In this document: piece after piece, positions 24,707 through 36,567 of the stretch | Position numbering within the stretch: position 1 is the first letter of the stretch | Layout: each line of letters begins with the position of its first letter | Assembly (NCBI RefSeq): GCF_000150275.1 | Contig: NW_002060962.1 | Span: 460,007-524,006, forward strand | Source: Trichoplax adhaerens | Taxonomy: Eukaryota; Placozoa; Uniplacotomia; Trichoplacea; Trichoplacidae | Length of the DNA: 64,000 nucleotides | Direction of reading: 5' to 3' | Position numbers and translations under genes: made by a program | The notes under the pieces: generated by a model | Told to the model about the DNA's origin: nothing | Seen by the model: only the letters and a program-made list of their open reading frames with translations | The model's database searches: none

Positions 24707-27700
24707 TTATGATTTATTAGCTTTCTTATTTATTTCATGTGGTAAGACAACTCCCTCTAGGGCTTCGCTGTTTAAATTCAAATTGGCTAGCGGAACCTTC
24801 CAGTAATTAAAGTCATTATATTCCGCTCTGCTAATTTCAGCAGTACGTACATTCGAGTATAAAATGGGCGGAAACATATGATCAACAAGTTCGCCAAGCT
24901 TCATATATCTTTAAGAAAAATTAAGTTAGTCGATAAGAATACAATATTATTTTACGGTAACTGAAATATAACAATATGACAACACCAACTTACGATGACT
25001 GAAAAGTGTTGATAAGATCGTTTCTGATTTCTCCCTATTTTAGTTTAATCAGTCGTATAATGAAGATTAATTATTCTCTTAATTACGACATACATGTACA
25101 TTATAGAATTATAAGATTAATAACAGTCAACTTTTTATCTTATTTTTTAAGAAAAGTTTTTCTAACCTTTGTATTTATGGTAAAAATTCTGCCAACTGGT
25201 ATCCCAACAGCACGATAAGAAAATGCGTCCTAGTAAGATAAAAGTTAATGGATACTTCTATAAGCATTTATTAGAGAAAGCTGTAGATGTTCCCGTAAAA
25301 ATGAATTACGTTCAATCTATTTCCGAATCCAGAATAGTAGGGATTTTCTGGGAAAAGCTTCTGTAAATCACGTAAGCAGCCTATCTTAAATTTTTCCGGT
25401 TTCTTTTCAATTACTTCTCTAAAATACAATAATTTAAGCAGTCAGTCATTCAGAATAGCGTAGTGAAAATAGAAAATGTAAAAATTCGATCAAAATATTT
25501 TCTTAATTGTCATGCTATTGTCTACAATACCTATGGAATGATTTTATCAAAGATGAAGGTGATAGCATTAATGGTCCATCCGGTAGGTTTATATTACCCT
25601 GAGTCACGCTTTTAAGGAAATTCTTAGTGATGGATGACTAAACGATTTATAATACACAACGGCCATCAACAGTTAGTCACAGTGAGTCAGGTGCAACGCT
25701 AACGGCATCATCCGATATTACTTACTTGGCCTATAGAACGTGCTGATAGGTATATAAATTGATAACCATTCTTTTTAACTTTCGAAAAGAATTCCGCCTT
25801 GAGAGATACAGAGTTTACCATAAGATAATTGTCTATAGTAATTCGTGGAAAATTTTTCAATAAGTAAGCTGTAATTTCTAGTAAACTTACTACTCCGTTC
25901 TGTGTCCAATCTCTACCAAAAACAGGCAAGATTTGGCCCATCACATCGGATCTAATGAAAGACGTTATACAGGCAAGTCAATCTATAGCTGAGAATGGCT
26001 AATGCACAGCAATTAAGAGAGAATTCGAAATATACACGTACTTAGTAATTGTTCCGTCGATATCAGATATTACAATCTTGTCTTTGTAATTCCACAGATA
26101 GATGGATGCGGAAACCGATGCTGTACCCTAAACATTAAGTATTCTGTTATTCTTTTCAAGTTGAAAAGTTGGCAAGGTACACCCATTGCGGGATTGTATT
26201 TGTAGATAATTTATAATTAGCTGCAATATACATGTACTTCCGAAATAAAGGTGAGACCTCGTGTAAAAACTATTACTTCGTTGCTTTCTACATGGAATGA
26301 TACAGTATGATAACTTACTTGATACTTTGATGATACCGAATAAGTTATTGTATTGTCGCCTTTCTTTAAATTCAATTTTTTCTAAAATCCAAATCCATAC
26401 ATATTAAGAATTAGAATCTGTGCCTTTGAGGTATATTTTTGATTACATAAAAAGTTCGATAAATGGGTACAGAGATTACTTTACCAATTGATCAGACGAA
26501 AGGCGCAAAGCTTTCTTGTAATTTTCGCTACAAAATGATTCTACTTCGTCGCCACCGTGACTTTTTTTACCATTATTGTTTGCTTCGATATTTTCTTTGC
26601 TACCGGTAGATTCATCGTCCGTTCCTTCGTCACTCGCTGAAATCTCGCCATTCGATACTCTATGCTATATTTATTAAGCAACATTTGTGATTTTTATGCC
26701 GCCCATATCACTATTGTCGTAACCGGAATAAATTACCTTCCTGGGAACTTTGTTATCGATTTGTGCTTTCTTCGTAGGTGACGGGCTTCTCCAAGAGAAC
26801 CATGAACCAATAGAAGACTTCTGAGTCTGAATTTATGGTAAAGTATTAAATTGGTAATTATGCCAAGTACAAGGGATTAATGGTTATAGTAGAATATTAC
26901 TATTGAATATGACCTGATTATTTCGCATATGCTGTCCAATTAGTTTGTCAACAGTATCCTAAAAGAGCATTTTTGGAGTACAGATCGACTTTGAGTATCA
27001 TTATGGGGAATATAAAAATGATTATCTCGATCATTTTTCACCTGAGGTAATGGTTGTTGATACAACATCATTGACATTACCATTGGTATAGCAACTTGCC
27101 ACGTGTAATAGCTATATAAAAAATAGGTAAGTTTGATTAATGAGACGTGAAATTGTAGGTAAATATTATTGTTTAAAAGACAGTACTAACTTATCGGCAA
27201 TTCTAACAACTGTTTCATCGTCAAAGAGACGATTAGGGTTAGCACAAAATTCTTCATATGAGATAACGGAGGCGTTGAATTTTTCTGTGAGCACAAAAGA
27301 TATTATTGGGTTTTTAGCATACTCGGGTTAATTGACTGCGACTTCTTTTCAGTATTAACGAACATCTACCTTGAGAATTAGGGTCATTAATGGCAGAATT
27401 GTAGCCACAACTGGAGATAGCAATATCGGCATAATCTTTGCTAAATTCAATAAAAGTTCAGTAAGAAGGGCTAGTTTTCACTGGATATCAGCAAGCATAT
27501 TAAACAATGAAACAATCATTTACCTCGTGTTTTCGCTTTCAAGACTAGGTGTAATCATTGGAAGGCTCTCGGAAAGGTGAGTAACCTTATTATTCGACGT
27601 GCTGCCTGTCGCGGCAACCGTAGGTAAAGATAGCTCACGATGCATTTCACGCTGTAGTATAGATGTTTCTTCATTACTATCATAGGAATTACTTTTTTTT

Positions 27701-30700
27701 GACCTAGACAAGGTAGAAAACGTACCGTTAGAATTAAAAGTGAAAATTATCAGCGGACACTACATTATAAGTACAGACATAAAAACAAACCGATTTGATC
27801 TGAGGTATTTTGCTGTAACTTCTGGGTCTACATCCGGTTTACTCAGCTCTGACAAATATATACCTCCATCATTTTCCTAATGATTATTATCATAACAGTG
27901 ACATAGAGAACTTATTAACTACAATTAATTCTTAAGAACAGGGTTTCCGCGAACTATATAAATGATGTTACAACTGACAGTCATACAACTTTACCTCTGT
28001 TGGCGCTTCTCCTTTTTGTGAGTCTTTCCGACTGATAAATTTTATCATACTGCGTATTAAAGATCCATTATTTTCTGTGGATTTGGTAATTAGGTCAAAC
28101 ATGACGCTACAGTTAATGGCATAAAATTTGTTTCTAGACGTAAACCCTTCATTATTATTCAAGTACCCGTATATTCTTTGGTTTTTTCTTTGTCAGCTTT
28201 GTCCCAATTCCAGTTTTCTTCAAAATCATCGTATGTTGTATCTGATTGATGTAACTCAACTTCTGTATCGCTGTGTGGAGAAGTATGAGAATCGAGAGGA
28301 ATAGCATCTACAGGACTTGAATATAAAGATATTTCTTAGTGAACTTAAGTGCAATTTTTTCTTGTTACTTTTATTCAAAAGTAATTTTATACCTTGATCT
28401 GGTAGGGCTGATATCACCATCCGAAAATAAGTAACGTTCACCATCGTGATCACGTAGTCCTTCCCACTGATAATTAATGTTAAAGTACTAGAATGTTAGA
28501 CTGTATCAACTAGATATACTAACATGACTGAGTAACAATCGACTGAGTGATCGTCGTGAAAATTTTACTTACTTCTGACTTCCTAGAGGGAATACTAATC
28601 GCTTCTGATATGCTAGAATAAGCAGTAATTTCTGAATCTGAGAGTGCATTTTCGTTCAGTTTATTGTGATCACCATCCACTGGTATAACTGTATCACCTT
28701 TGTTTTCAATATCGACTAAGGTCCATAAAGAACAAAGTGACGAAAATATTTAGTAATGTTCATTCCGCATAAATTTTTATCGTCCTATTCTATTTGTTTT
28801 ATTGAGTTACCCTTGACGTCATTGCTTGGCGAAATTGACTATGGAAGATACAATAATATGTTATACTTTCACTATTTATGCTAAATATTGAATATGAGAT
28901 TATTTATTTGCTAGGAGTAACCTGTTCAGAATGAGGATTACGGTGGCTTGGTTCAATAGAGTCATCAGCGAAAGTAGTAATAGGTGAGGTGGATAAGAAA
29001 GAAGGCACCTAGTATAGTTAAAAAGCTTACGTTTACTACAAAATGAATAAAGTATACTTTTATGGTGTATTTATTTCGAAGTGATTTTTTGTTGAGGTCA
29101 TACTGGAGCGTCAGTTTCTTCGACGAAAAAGGCTTCACCAGCATCTCCTAGTTTCATGAATATATCCGGAACGGATTGATTATTAATTTCAATGTCCACC
29201 TAATGGGTGATAAAGGATAAATAAATATTATTGCATTTGATATAAAAATGTGAATCAATTTGTTAGTTTACTATAGATATGTGATGTACATTTCTCTTTG
29301 TAACGCAGGTGACTTGCATAACTTTATGGGATATCGCTTAATAATGATAGTTGTCTAATAGCATAATACAGTAATCTAAGAAGTTACAAATTTAGCTTGG
29401 TGTCTATTACAGCAGTGTGATCTTCTAAGTTATATACTTCAATACTGATGTGAAAGCTTGTGCAAGGTAGTGTTAAAATTATTGCTATATAGTAGTTTAA
29501 ATAAGGCAATTTGTATCTACGAGTACGACAACATTATCAACTGATTAGAACGTTCTTACGATGAAGTTTTAACCAAGTATAACATTAGTCAAGGGTCAAA
29601 TTGTCCTCATTTCCAAACGGTAGAAGCTACTGCATGTAGATCGTTTGTATTATGTCTAAGCTGATCCTGAGACATTAAAAGGCAGACTATTGTACCCAAC
29701 AAGTCCAACGAATAATTTAAAACTTTAGAATGATGTTTTTGTCATTTATTTACAATCTGGTAAATGGATTTTTAGTACTAGTACTTTGCTTGGATGGAAT
29801 TATTTGGAATTGGATAATCCATTACAGTTGTATATTACAGCGTAGACCGCGATTCATTGAGATGTTTTCTTGTACTGCAAAAAGACGTATACAAGTATTC
29901 CAAACATGTAGTGCAAGTGCAGGAAAGTAGAAAAAAGCATGAATATTACATGGTTATGAAGACGTAGCATCGAGTCTATTCTATAGTAGTTTCAAGACTT
30001 AAAATGAGCTATTTGATACAGAATTTCTTATTTATTTATTATTTTAATTTTGTATGAACGGTATTATAGTATATTGTGGGTAGAGTTGTCTAAGCATTCG
30101 GTGCAGTAGTATTTATTTACTATCGTATTATATTTATTCATAAAGTCGTATACAGAGTATCCCAAGATGGTAAAGAAATATTGTTGGTAAAACTGCTGGG
30201 TTTTATTGAAAAATTGGATATTTTTTATGAATGTAGAACTGGACAGCATACTACATGATCCAACCTTTCAACAGTGTGAAGTTAAAGTTCTCATATTTGA
30301 TGGAGAAGCTAGGGTTAGGTTACAAGTTAGGTCGAATCAATTGTGTCTCTACGAATATTGTTATGACTAAACTTGCTCACTCTAGTACTCAGTTTTATTT
30401 TCAATCAACTTGTCAAAAAGGATGACTACAGTCAAGGAAAACTAAAAGTACAACTAGCCATTTCTGTAACATGGACAGCTGCGGTAGTCCTCAGCAAATA
30501 AAGTAGTATAAGCGTATTAGCTAGGGTTAACCTCCATCCAAGAACAGTATGTTGAGTTCACCCCTACCTAATACGATACTATGCATGGACGTAGTAGGAT
30601 CAATATCGCACGTATGGTATTGTTTCTGATGTCTCATTTTGTTAAAACAGCAGTAATGGTCGCATTCATAGGTCATGATGAGATTAGAACAATTGAGGAG

Positions 30701-31093
30701 TTGGAATATAACAAGTTGGAGTACTAGAGTGGCATAATTTGTCATCATAACATGTGGCCAAGTGTATCCTTTGTAGCATGGTAGTGAGGGAAAACAAGCG
30801 TCAGGAAGTCTGCTCATTGATTGCTACTTTGTAGCAACGTTGCATTTCTATTGAGGGTAAATTTGATACTCTACTACTAGGTTAGAAGAGAAAAATGAGT
30901 TTGTATATTTTACCACTTTCTGACGACTTCGTAAAACGCCAAGCTTGCCAAAACGGACATGAAATGGAGAGCATGAATAGCTACCATCAGGTTGTTCAAT
31001 GACAATAACGTCGATAGCTCCTGTTAATGTAGCAGGATTGATACCATTGTAGAATTCTTTGGTTAATGACACCAATTTGCCTATGTAATCCAT
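24707..31093 (-). CDS. LPIN: Lipin, phosphatidate phosphatase
   Basis: Mg-dependent phosphatidate phosphatase that makes diacylglycerol for triglyceride and phospholipid synthesis; family members also enter the nucleus. The N-LIP domain is split between exon 1 (31093-30914; [12 protein letters not shown] and [16 protein letters not shown]) and exon 2 (29199-29104; [14 protein letters not shown]). Next come 29008-28922 ([10 protein letters not shown]), 28838-28811, 28715-28573, 28466-28393 and 28315-28167, then several short exons down to about 26480. These include lipin hallmarks such as [23 protein letters not shown] and [10 protein letters not shown]. The HAD catalytic core follows: [12 protein letters not shown] (exon ending 26042), [15 protein letters not shown] (25951-25891), LSARSIGQ (25797-25726), [12 protein letters not shown] (25637-25531), 25418-25310, 25229-25167, 25034-24994 and the last exon 24908-24707. 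DIDGT is the catalytic DxDxT motif, so the enzyme should be active. Exact limits of the central exons are approximate. Confidence 0.93.
29200..30913 (-). other. 1.7-kb first intron of lipin
   Basis: The longest intron I can delimit in the window. It lies between GTG/GTAAAATAT at 30914-30913 and the acceptor before 29199. It contains a 66-codon plus-strand frame (29730-29930) and a 96-codon minus-strand frame (30527-30817), neither with recognisable content. First introns often carry regulatory elements or alternative promoters; nothing specific is visible. Confidence 0.7.
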
Positions 31094-31599
31094 TTCGATG
31101 AGGAAAACAATTCTAGAGCATGGTGTTTACTTCTCCAACTTGTACAAGATAGTATAACGGCTTGAAACAGATGGCCAATACACTACTTGGTGGCAATTTT
31201 TTCCCAATTTCGAGCCAAATGGTTGTTTAATGCAAATATACAAATAAAGCTCCTCCTGTACTCCTACTAATGACCACAATCATAACAATGACTAAAATCA
31301 ATAACAGACAGCTCCAATGACGTGAGCATGGAATGAAATGCTAGCCACAATCAATGATGGTATTTTTCAACTCAGTTTTAATTTTGCTTTATTTAAACAC
31401 CAGCAGTTGATATCACGGCTAAGTAGAATAGTGTAATACTGTAACTTGAATTGAATAATTCAAGAAAGAACAAAAAATAAACTGCACTACCTGACTAAAA
31501 GATCATTGAAAATGGGGAATATTGTCGTCAGTTCTGAGCGTACTTTCTTCTCGTGGCTTTGTATCCCAAGTAGCTGCAAACTGTGCAACGTATCATCAC

Positions 31600-31990
31600 C
31601 TACAGACTACAGTACAGTACTGTAGGGTAGAAGATGTTGACGTGTCGTCTGCCGCCAGTCATTTGAACCTATCGATCAATCAGTTCATACTAACATTGAT
31701 GACATCACTCGAGTATCGAGCATGAACGTCATAATCATCATACACTGTACTGTAGACTGTAGACTGTAGCGTACAGTACAGTGCAGTCGTCCTTTCCATC
31801 GATCACATGATTCAATTCAGTCTAGCGCACGTGACATGGTGTACCGGTACAGTACGGCTTACTGACTGACGGTACTGGACCGCCTGTCGTGTTATATAAG
31901 CTGTACGGTACAGTACCGTACTGCACTGTAATACTGTACACTATACAGTACTGTACGGTATACTGCGTCACTAGTTTGCTTACGGAATGG
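31600..31990. repeat. Palindrome-rich block (TACTGTACAGTA family)
   Basis: Overlapping self-complementary units such as CAGTACAGTACTGTA, ACTGTAGACTGTAGACTGTA and GTACGGTACAGTACCGTAC are packed into about 390 bp. Single strands could fold into many alternative hairpins. The same motif family recurs across spacers in this window. Confidence 0.7.
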
Positions 31991-32029
31991 AACGGAAAGA
32001 GATTGCTTAATCTCTCACACTTAGCAGTA

Positions 32030-32660
32030 CAACCGTGCGGACAGACAGAAATTCAGCTTTATTGACAGGCTGTACGGAGTACAGTACAGTAGTAACAGTA
32101 CTGTACAGTAAAGACCCATATTTTACAGACTTACAACTATGCGGACAGACAGAAATTCAGCTTCACTTACAGGCGGTACTGAGTACAGTACAGTAGAGAC
32201 CCTCCTTATTTTGCAGACTTACAACCGTGCGGACAGACAGAAATTTAGCTTTATTTACAGGCTGTACTGAGTACAGTACAGTAGAGACCCTTATTTGACA
32301 GACTTACAACCGTGCGGACAGACAGAAATTCAGCTTTACTTACAGGCTGTACTGTGTGCAGTAGAGACCCTTATTTTACAGACTTACAACTGTGCGGACA
32401 GACAGAAATTCAGCTTTACTTACAGGCGGTACTGAGTACAGTAGAGACCCTCCTTATTTTGCAGACTTACAACTGTGCGGACAGACAGAAATTCAGCTTT
32501 ATTTACAGGCTGTAGTCGCTGTACTGAGTACAGTACAGACTGTACTAGTAGAGACCCTTATTTGACAGACTTACAACCGTGCGGACAGACAGAAATTCAG
32601 CTTTACTTACAGGCTGTACTGAGTACAGTACAGTAGAGACCCTTATTTTACAGACTCTCT
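32030..32660. repeat. Seven-copy tandem array, period 80-104 bp
   Basis: The anchor GCGGACAGACAGAAAT occurs at about 32037, 32141, 32229, 32314, 32394, 32477 and 32581, giving spacings of 104, 88, 85, 80, 83 and 104 bp. Each unit runs on through TTCAGCTT, ACAGGC, a variable GAGTACAGTACAGTAGAGACCC palindromic segment and TTATTTTACAGACTTACAAC. Length variation lies in the palindromic part. The 67-codon frame inside (32312-32515) is a product of the repeat. Confidence 0.85.
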
Positions 32661-35600
32661 AAAAAGGGTCTCTAGTGAACAGTAAAGAAGCGTGAGAGAT
32701 ATGGAGATGAGGGAGTACCTTGAGGATAAAGTTTCTACACTATTTTACAGCACACTAGCTTTCATGGATTTCCATCATGATGCTATAGTACCATACATAG
32801 AATCTCTTCATTACTGTACAGTACATAAGAAGTTTTCTACTGTTTCCAACTTTTCCCTGTTGGACTGTGTAATAAAATCATAAACAAACTAAATTCAATT
32901 CCATTTTTTTGGGGGGGGGGGGGTTATGCTGTACTGTACACTGTACAGTACAGTACAGTAAGTAATAAACATTGAAAAATCTCTTGGAATTTCAATTTTT
33001 ATATTCTGTATGACTCTGCTCTATACTTGGGCTTTTACATGACGTTATTGTAGAGGTCAGGATTACTTGATGTGCTTGATCTATCCTTCATTAGCCCATG
33101 CTAGATTGACATTTTTATATAGCACCTCAAGCGATATCCTACAGTAGTACTGCCGTTGAATTTCATCATTCAGTAGCAGACGAGTGTGCTCCTAATTACG
33201 AACTGCACAGTTTACCACTCGTGAGAATAATGCATAGGACGCTTTAGAGGCATCTTCCATCGTCATCCTCAGAAGCATTAAAGTCAAGCTGAAATGTCAA
33301 TAGCACAAAACGCTTACAAGTTGGAAAAAATAAAAAAGTCTCAGGGTGGATATTGGATACAAGTTCAGGTCATTGTTTAGCTTCTAATTCACTATCATAA
33401 TTAAAGGCAAACTTTATTTGGACTGCATCATACCACATAGTGAGACTGTATGACTCCACCGGTGGATGACATCATTGATATGGTCATTGATGGCAACATT
33501 GAAAGGCAGACGGTTCGCTGTGTAATTCACCTCACACGCTTCAGCCTCATTATTAGAATTTAGAATAATATACTGTGGTATTTGCATAAATCAATATTGA
33601 TGTTCATACTGTATACTGTAGAACAAGCACTGTACACACTACTGTATACTGTAGGCTATCGTGACCAGTGCAATCGACTTGCGCCGCTCGTCACAACTGA
33701 TTGGATTGAAGCTATTGAACGCTTCAGTGGCAGTCGGTGACTCGGCGTGAGTCATTCACTTCAGTTAATGGCGCAGTGGTAGAGAGAAATCAATTTCTTG
33801 GGGTTATTCGCCATTGAAACTTGAGCAGTTAAAGTGGTTCTTCTTTTTCACTTGCAGATAGTTTTTAGCCAGCATCCCTTTAAACTGGAGAAATAGCCTA
33901 TCCACGCATCCTATCAATCCTTTCTCAATCAGGTAGGGTTCCATTGACATTTTTCAGTGACAATCACCAGTCACCATCGATTTTAGCCTGAGATAGGTGT
34001 ACATACATTGTCAATTTTCCTTCTTGAATTTGGACTTTTGAATCGATCTAGTAACCTTTGACTTATGTTTAGCAATTAGGATTGATTGATCCTCGTTATT
34101 ATCCTAGTCTTTAGAATACAATTATTCAATGGTCGTTTAGACGACTAATGAGAATATACTGTACTCAGATCAACATTACAAGTCTACCGTAGTTTCACTT
34201 GAAGGGACAACTTAAAATTGTCGGTGTTTGAAAACAGCCGTGGTCAACTTGACCTTATTCAAAAGTTACTTTATCCTCACTCATGTAATGTCTTTGATGG
34301 ATGTCGTACAGGATAAAAGTACCTGTGCAAGTGTGCATTATAGCTGCATCTGAGAGGTTTTTACTCCACGGTCAATAATCGACAAGGTGCACTTTTGCAT
34401 CATCTGTGCTACTTTTCTTCCTCATTACACCCGCTACGTAGCCTGTAAAACAGACGAGTACAGTAGTGTCGATGACACATCTTATTGAGAATGATCGAAT
34501 GATTCAAATACCTATTCGCCGCAAGCTATTTTCGATAATGGTAGTTCCTAGATGCAAGGATACAGTGCATTCGCTCCAGCCTTCAATTTCTTACAGGCCT
34601 TGCTATGACTGTAATGAGCACTGTATATTGCCATAACTTCGCCACCTATGAAAATATCTCAAAGTCTGAAAAAGAACCTTTGCATAAATTTGAGTACACT
34701 GTTCACTAACCAAAAAAAGAATAATAATAATTCGACCGATTTGGGAACATTCTATCGGTAGCGGACTGTGGTGTGATGTTAGCAAAGAAACGCCGAAATA
34801 TTGCTTATATTTTTACAACCCCCTACCGACTGTTATAAACGTCGTTTACTTGCCTTCCCTCTATGACTATACCGCATTCGCTGCAGTTGGTGGATCAAGT
34901 GAACTGAGTGTAATAATAAACTACAACGACGTATGTTAACAGCATTTTACTGCAGGATTTGAATGTTGTAATTCTTCATTACTCGAATAAATGACTCCAA
35001 CAAATTAATTATTCCACATTTGACACCTATATACTGTATTAATGCACGATTTACTGCAGATAGACTTTCGAATGAAGTATTGTTACTGTACTACGGAAGG
35101 GTGTCCCAAATCATAATGATGTCAAGGTACTGCATGGAATAGTATTTCGATCGCGTTTCTGTTTTTTTATTTGCACCTATTATTTTTTCACAACATTCAT
35201 TGAATAATAGCTTGAACTTTGAATTAATTATACTGTATTATCAACCAGCCTTGGTCGATGTTGTTCATATATTCGTACAATGGAAGCGATATCTTAAGTG
35301 GTTCGAGACGATTCTGTAACTCAGTAATCGTTAACGAACGGACGTTCCAATCTATACGTAGTACGCACTGTACATATAATGATATCAGAATACAGTAGAA
35401 CTCAAATTTAATTTGCAAAACGTATACGCTACCACGTACATAATGGACAGTTTTTCACTCGAAATTAAAATGAAACCTGCTTCGCTACGAAACACCAGTG
35501 TTATAAATTTTGTGTATGATGGTGATCATAGTAGTGCTATTAGCTAAGTTGGTACGATTGCAATTTTACGTTTTAAAAGCACTAAATCAGGTAAAATTAT

Positions 35601-36567
35601 GGATCAATACGGCATCTAATTAATTATAATGAATAAAATTAACGAATTATTTTATGTAGATCGTTATATATATTTACGTTAACTTAGGCTTAATATTGTA
35701 CTACAAGCATTCCTGGTTGACTGCAATATTTGTAGACAAAATGTACTTTATTGTGATACGGTAGAACGAATTGTTCATCCTTTTTGGACCGACGTCTGTC
35801 AATAATCTTTACTACACGTACAGTATATCAGTCAGTTTATTAATGGGGTGAAGGTTTCTTTAACATGGATGCTGTGCAAGAATAACACTTCCCTTTGTAC
35901 AATGAAAGGAAGCTTGTTTATAGTTTTGAAAGCATAAGTAATAGAAATGCCACTCCTAAAATAGCTTTGCGTTTGTGTATCATGAAACGATGCCCTTTTG
36001 TGCTATTGTACCCGATTTTACAAATAATTACCTTGCTCTGTAGACAGTATACAGTTATTAGTATCGTAACAAAGTTCTTTGCAAATCGCAGTTATGAATA
36101 CTGTACTATTTTCCTGTAAACCTATTTTAAAATCTCAAAATCTTTTTCGACATCGTTAAGAAATCGTTATAGTTCAGCAATAATTTACATTTTTCACCTT
36201 CTACAAGATAGGGCTAGCCTGCTAGGTACTTTTCATTTGTAACCAACCTTTTTTTGCACTGATGTCTACTGTGAGTTATCGTTAGGGAGTTCACTGCATT
36301 TTGTTTATTTTAACTTTTCCAAGTTGTTTCTAAATGGGAATGTACAGCGCGTTGTACATACTGTACTTATTGGCACTAATAGATTAGATCAGACGGGCAA
36401 ATTATTGAATCTAATTTTAAATAACCGTAGCCAATTTTAAAGTTGTCAGGTATGCTTATATTTTTGGGGGTTACTATTGTTTCTCCAATTATAGAGAACA
36501 TAAGGACTACAATTTCAAACATTAATGGGCATTTGCTAGACCTATTAGAACGACAATACATCTAATC

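Larger units (their letters stand above)
31094..36567. other. 5.5-kb divergent spacer between lipin and TMCC with repeats
   Basis: Contains palindromic TACTGTACAGTA runs at about 31600-31990, a seven-copy tandem array (32030-32660, listed separately), a T7/G13 homopolymer junction at 32904-32923 and more palindromes at 32928-32961. From 33 to 36.5 kb no feature is recognised. The open frames there (32692-32883, 34603-34785, 35224-35418, 35895-36119) are short and have no family resemblance. Confidence 0.5.

Noticed and set aside
30527-30817. 96-codon minus frame in lipin intron 1
   Set aside because: No family resemblance and no place in the lipin alignment.
32312-32515. 67-codon frame with internal peptide repeat
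   Set aside because: Result of the tandem array; unit lengths are not constant or multiples of three.
35224-35418. 64-codon minus frame
   Set aside because: Looks protein-like locally but has no recognisable homology, no flanking exons and no coherent splice chain.
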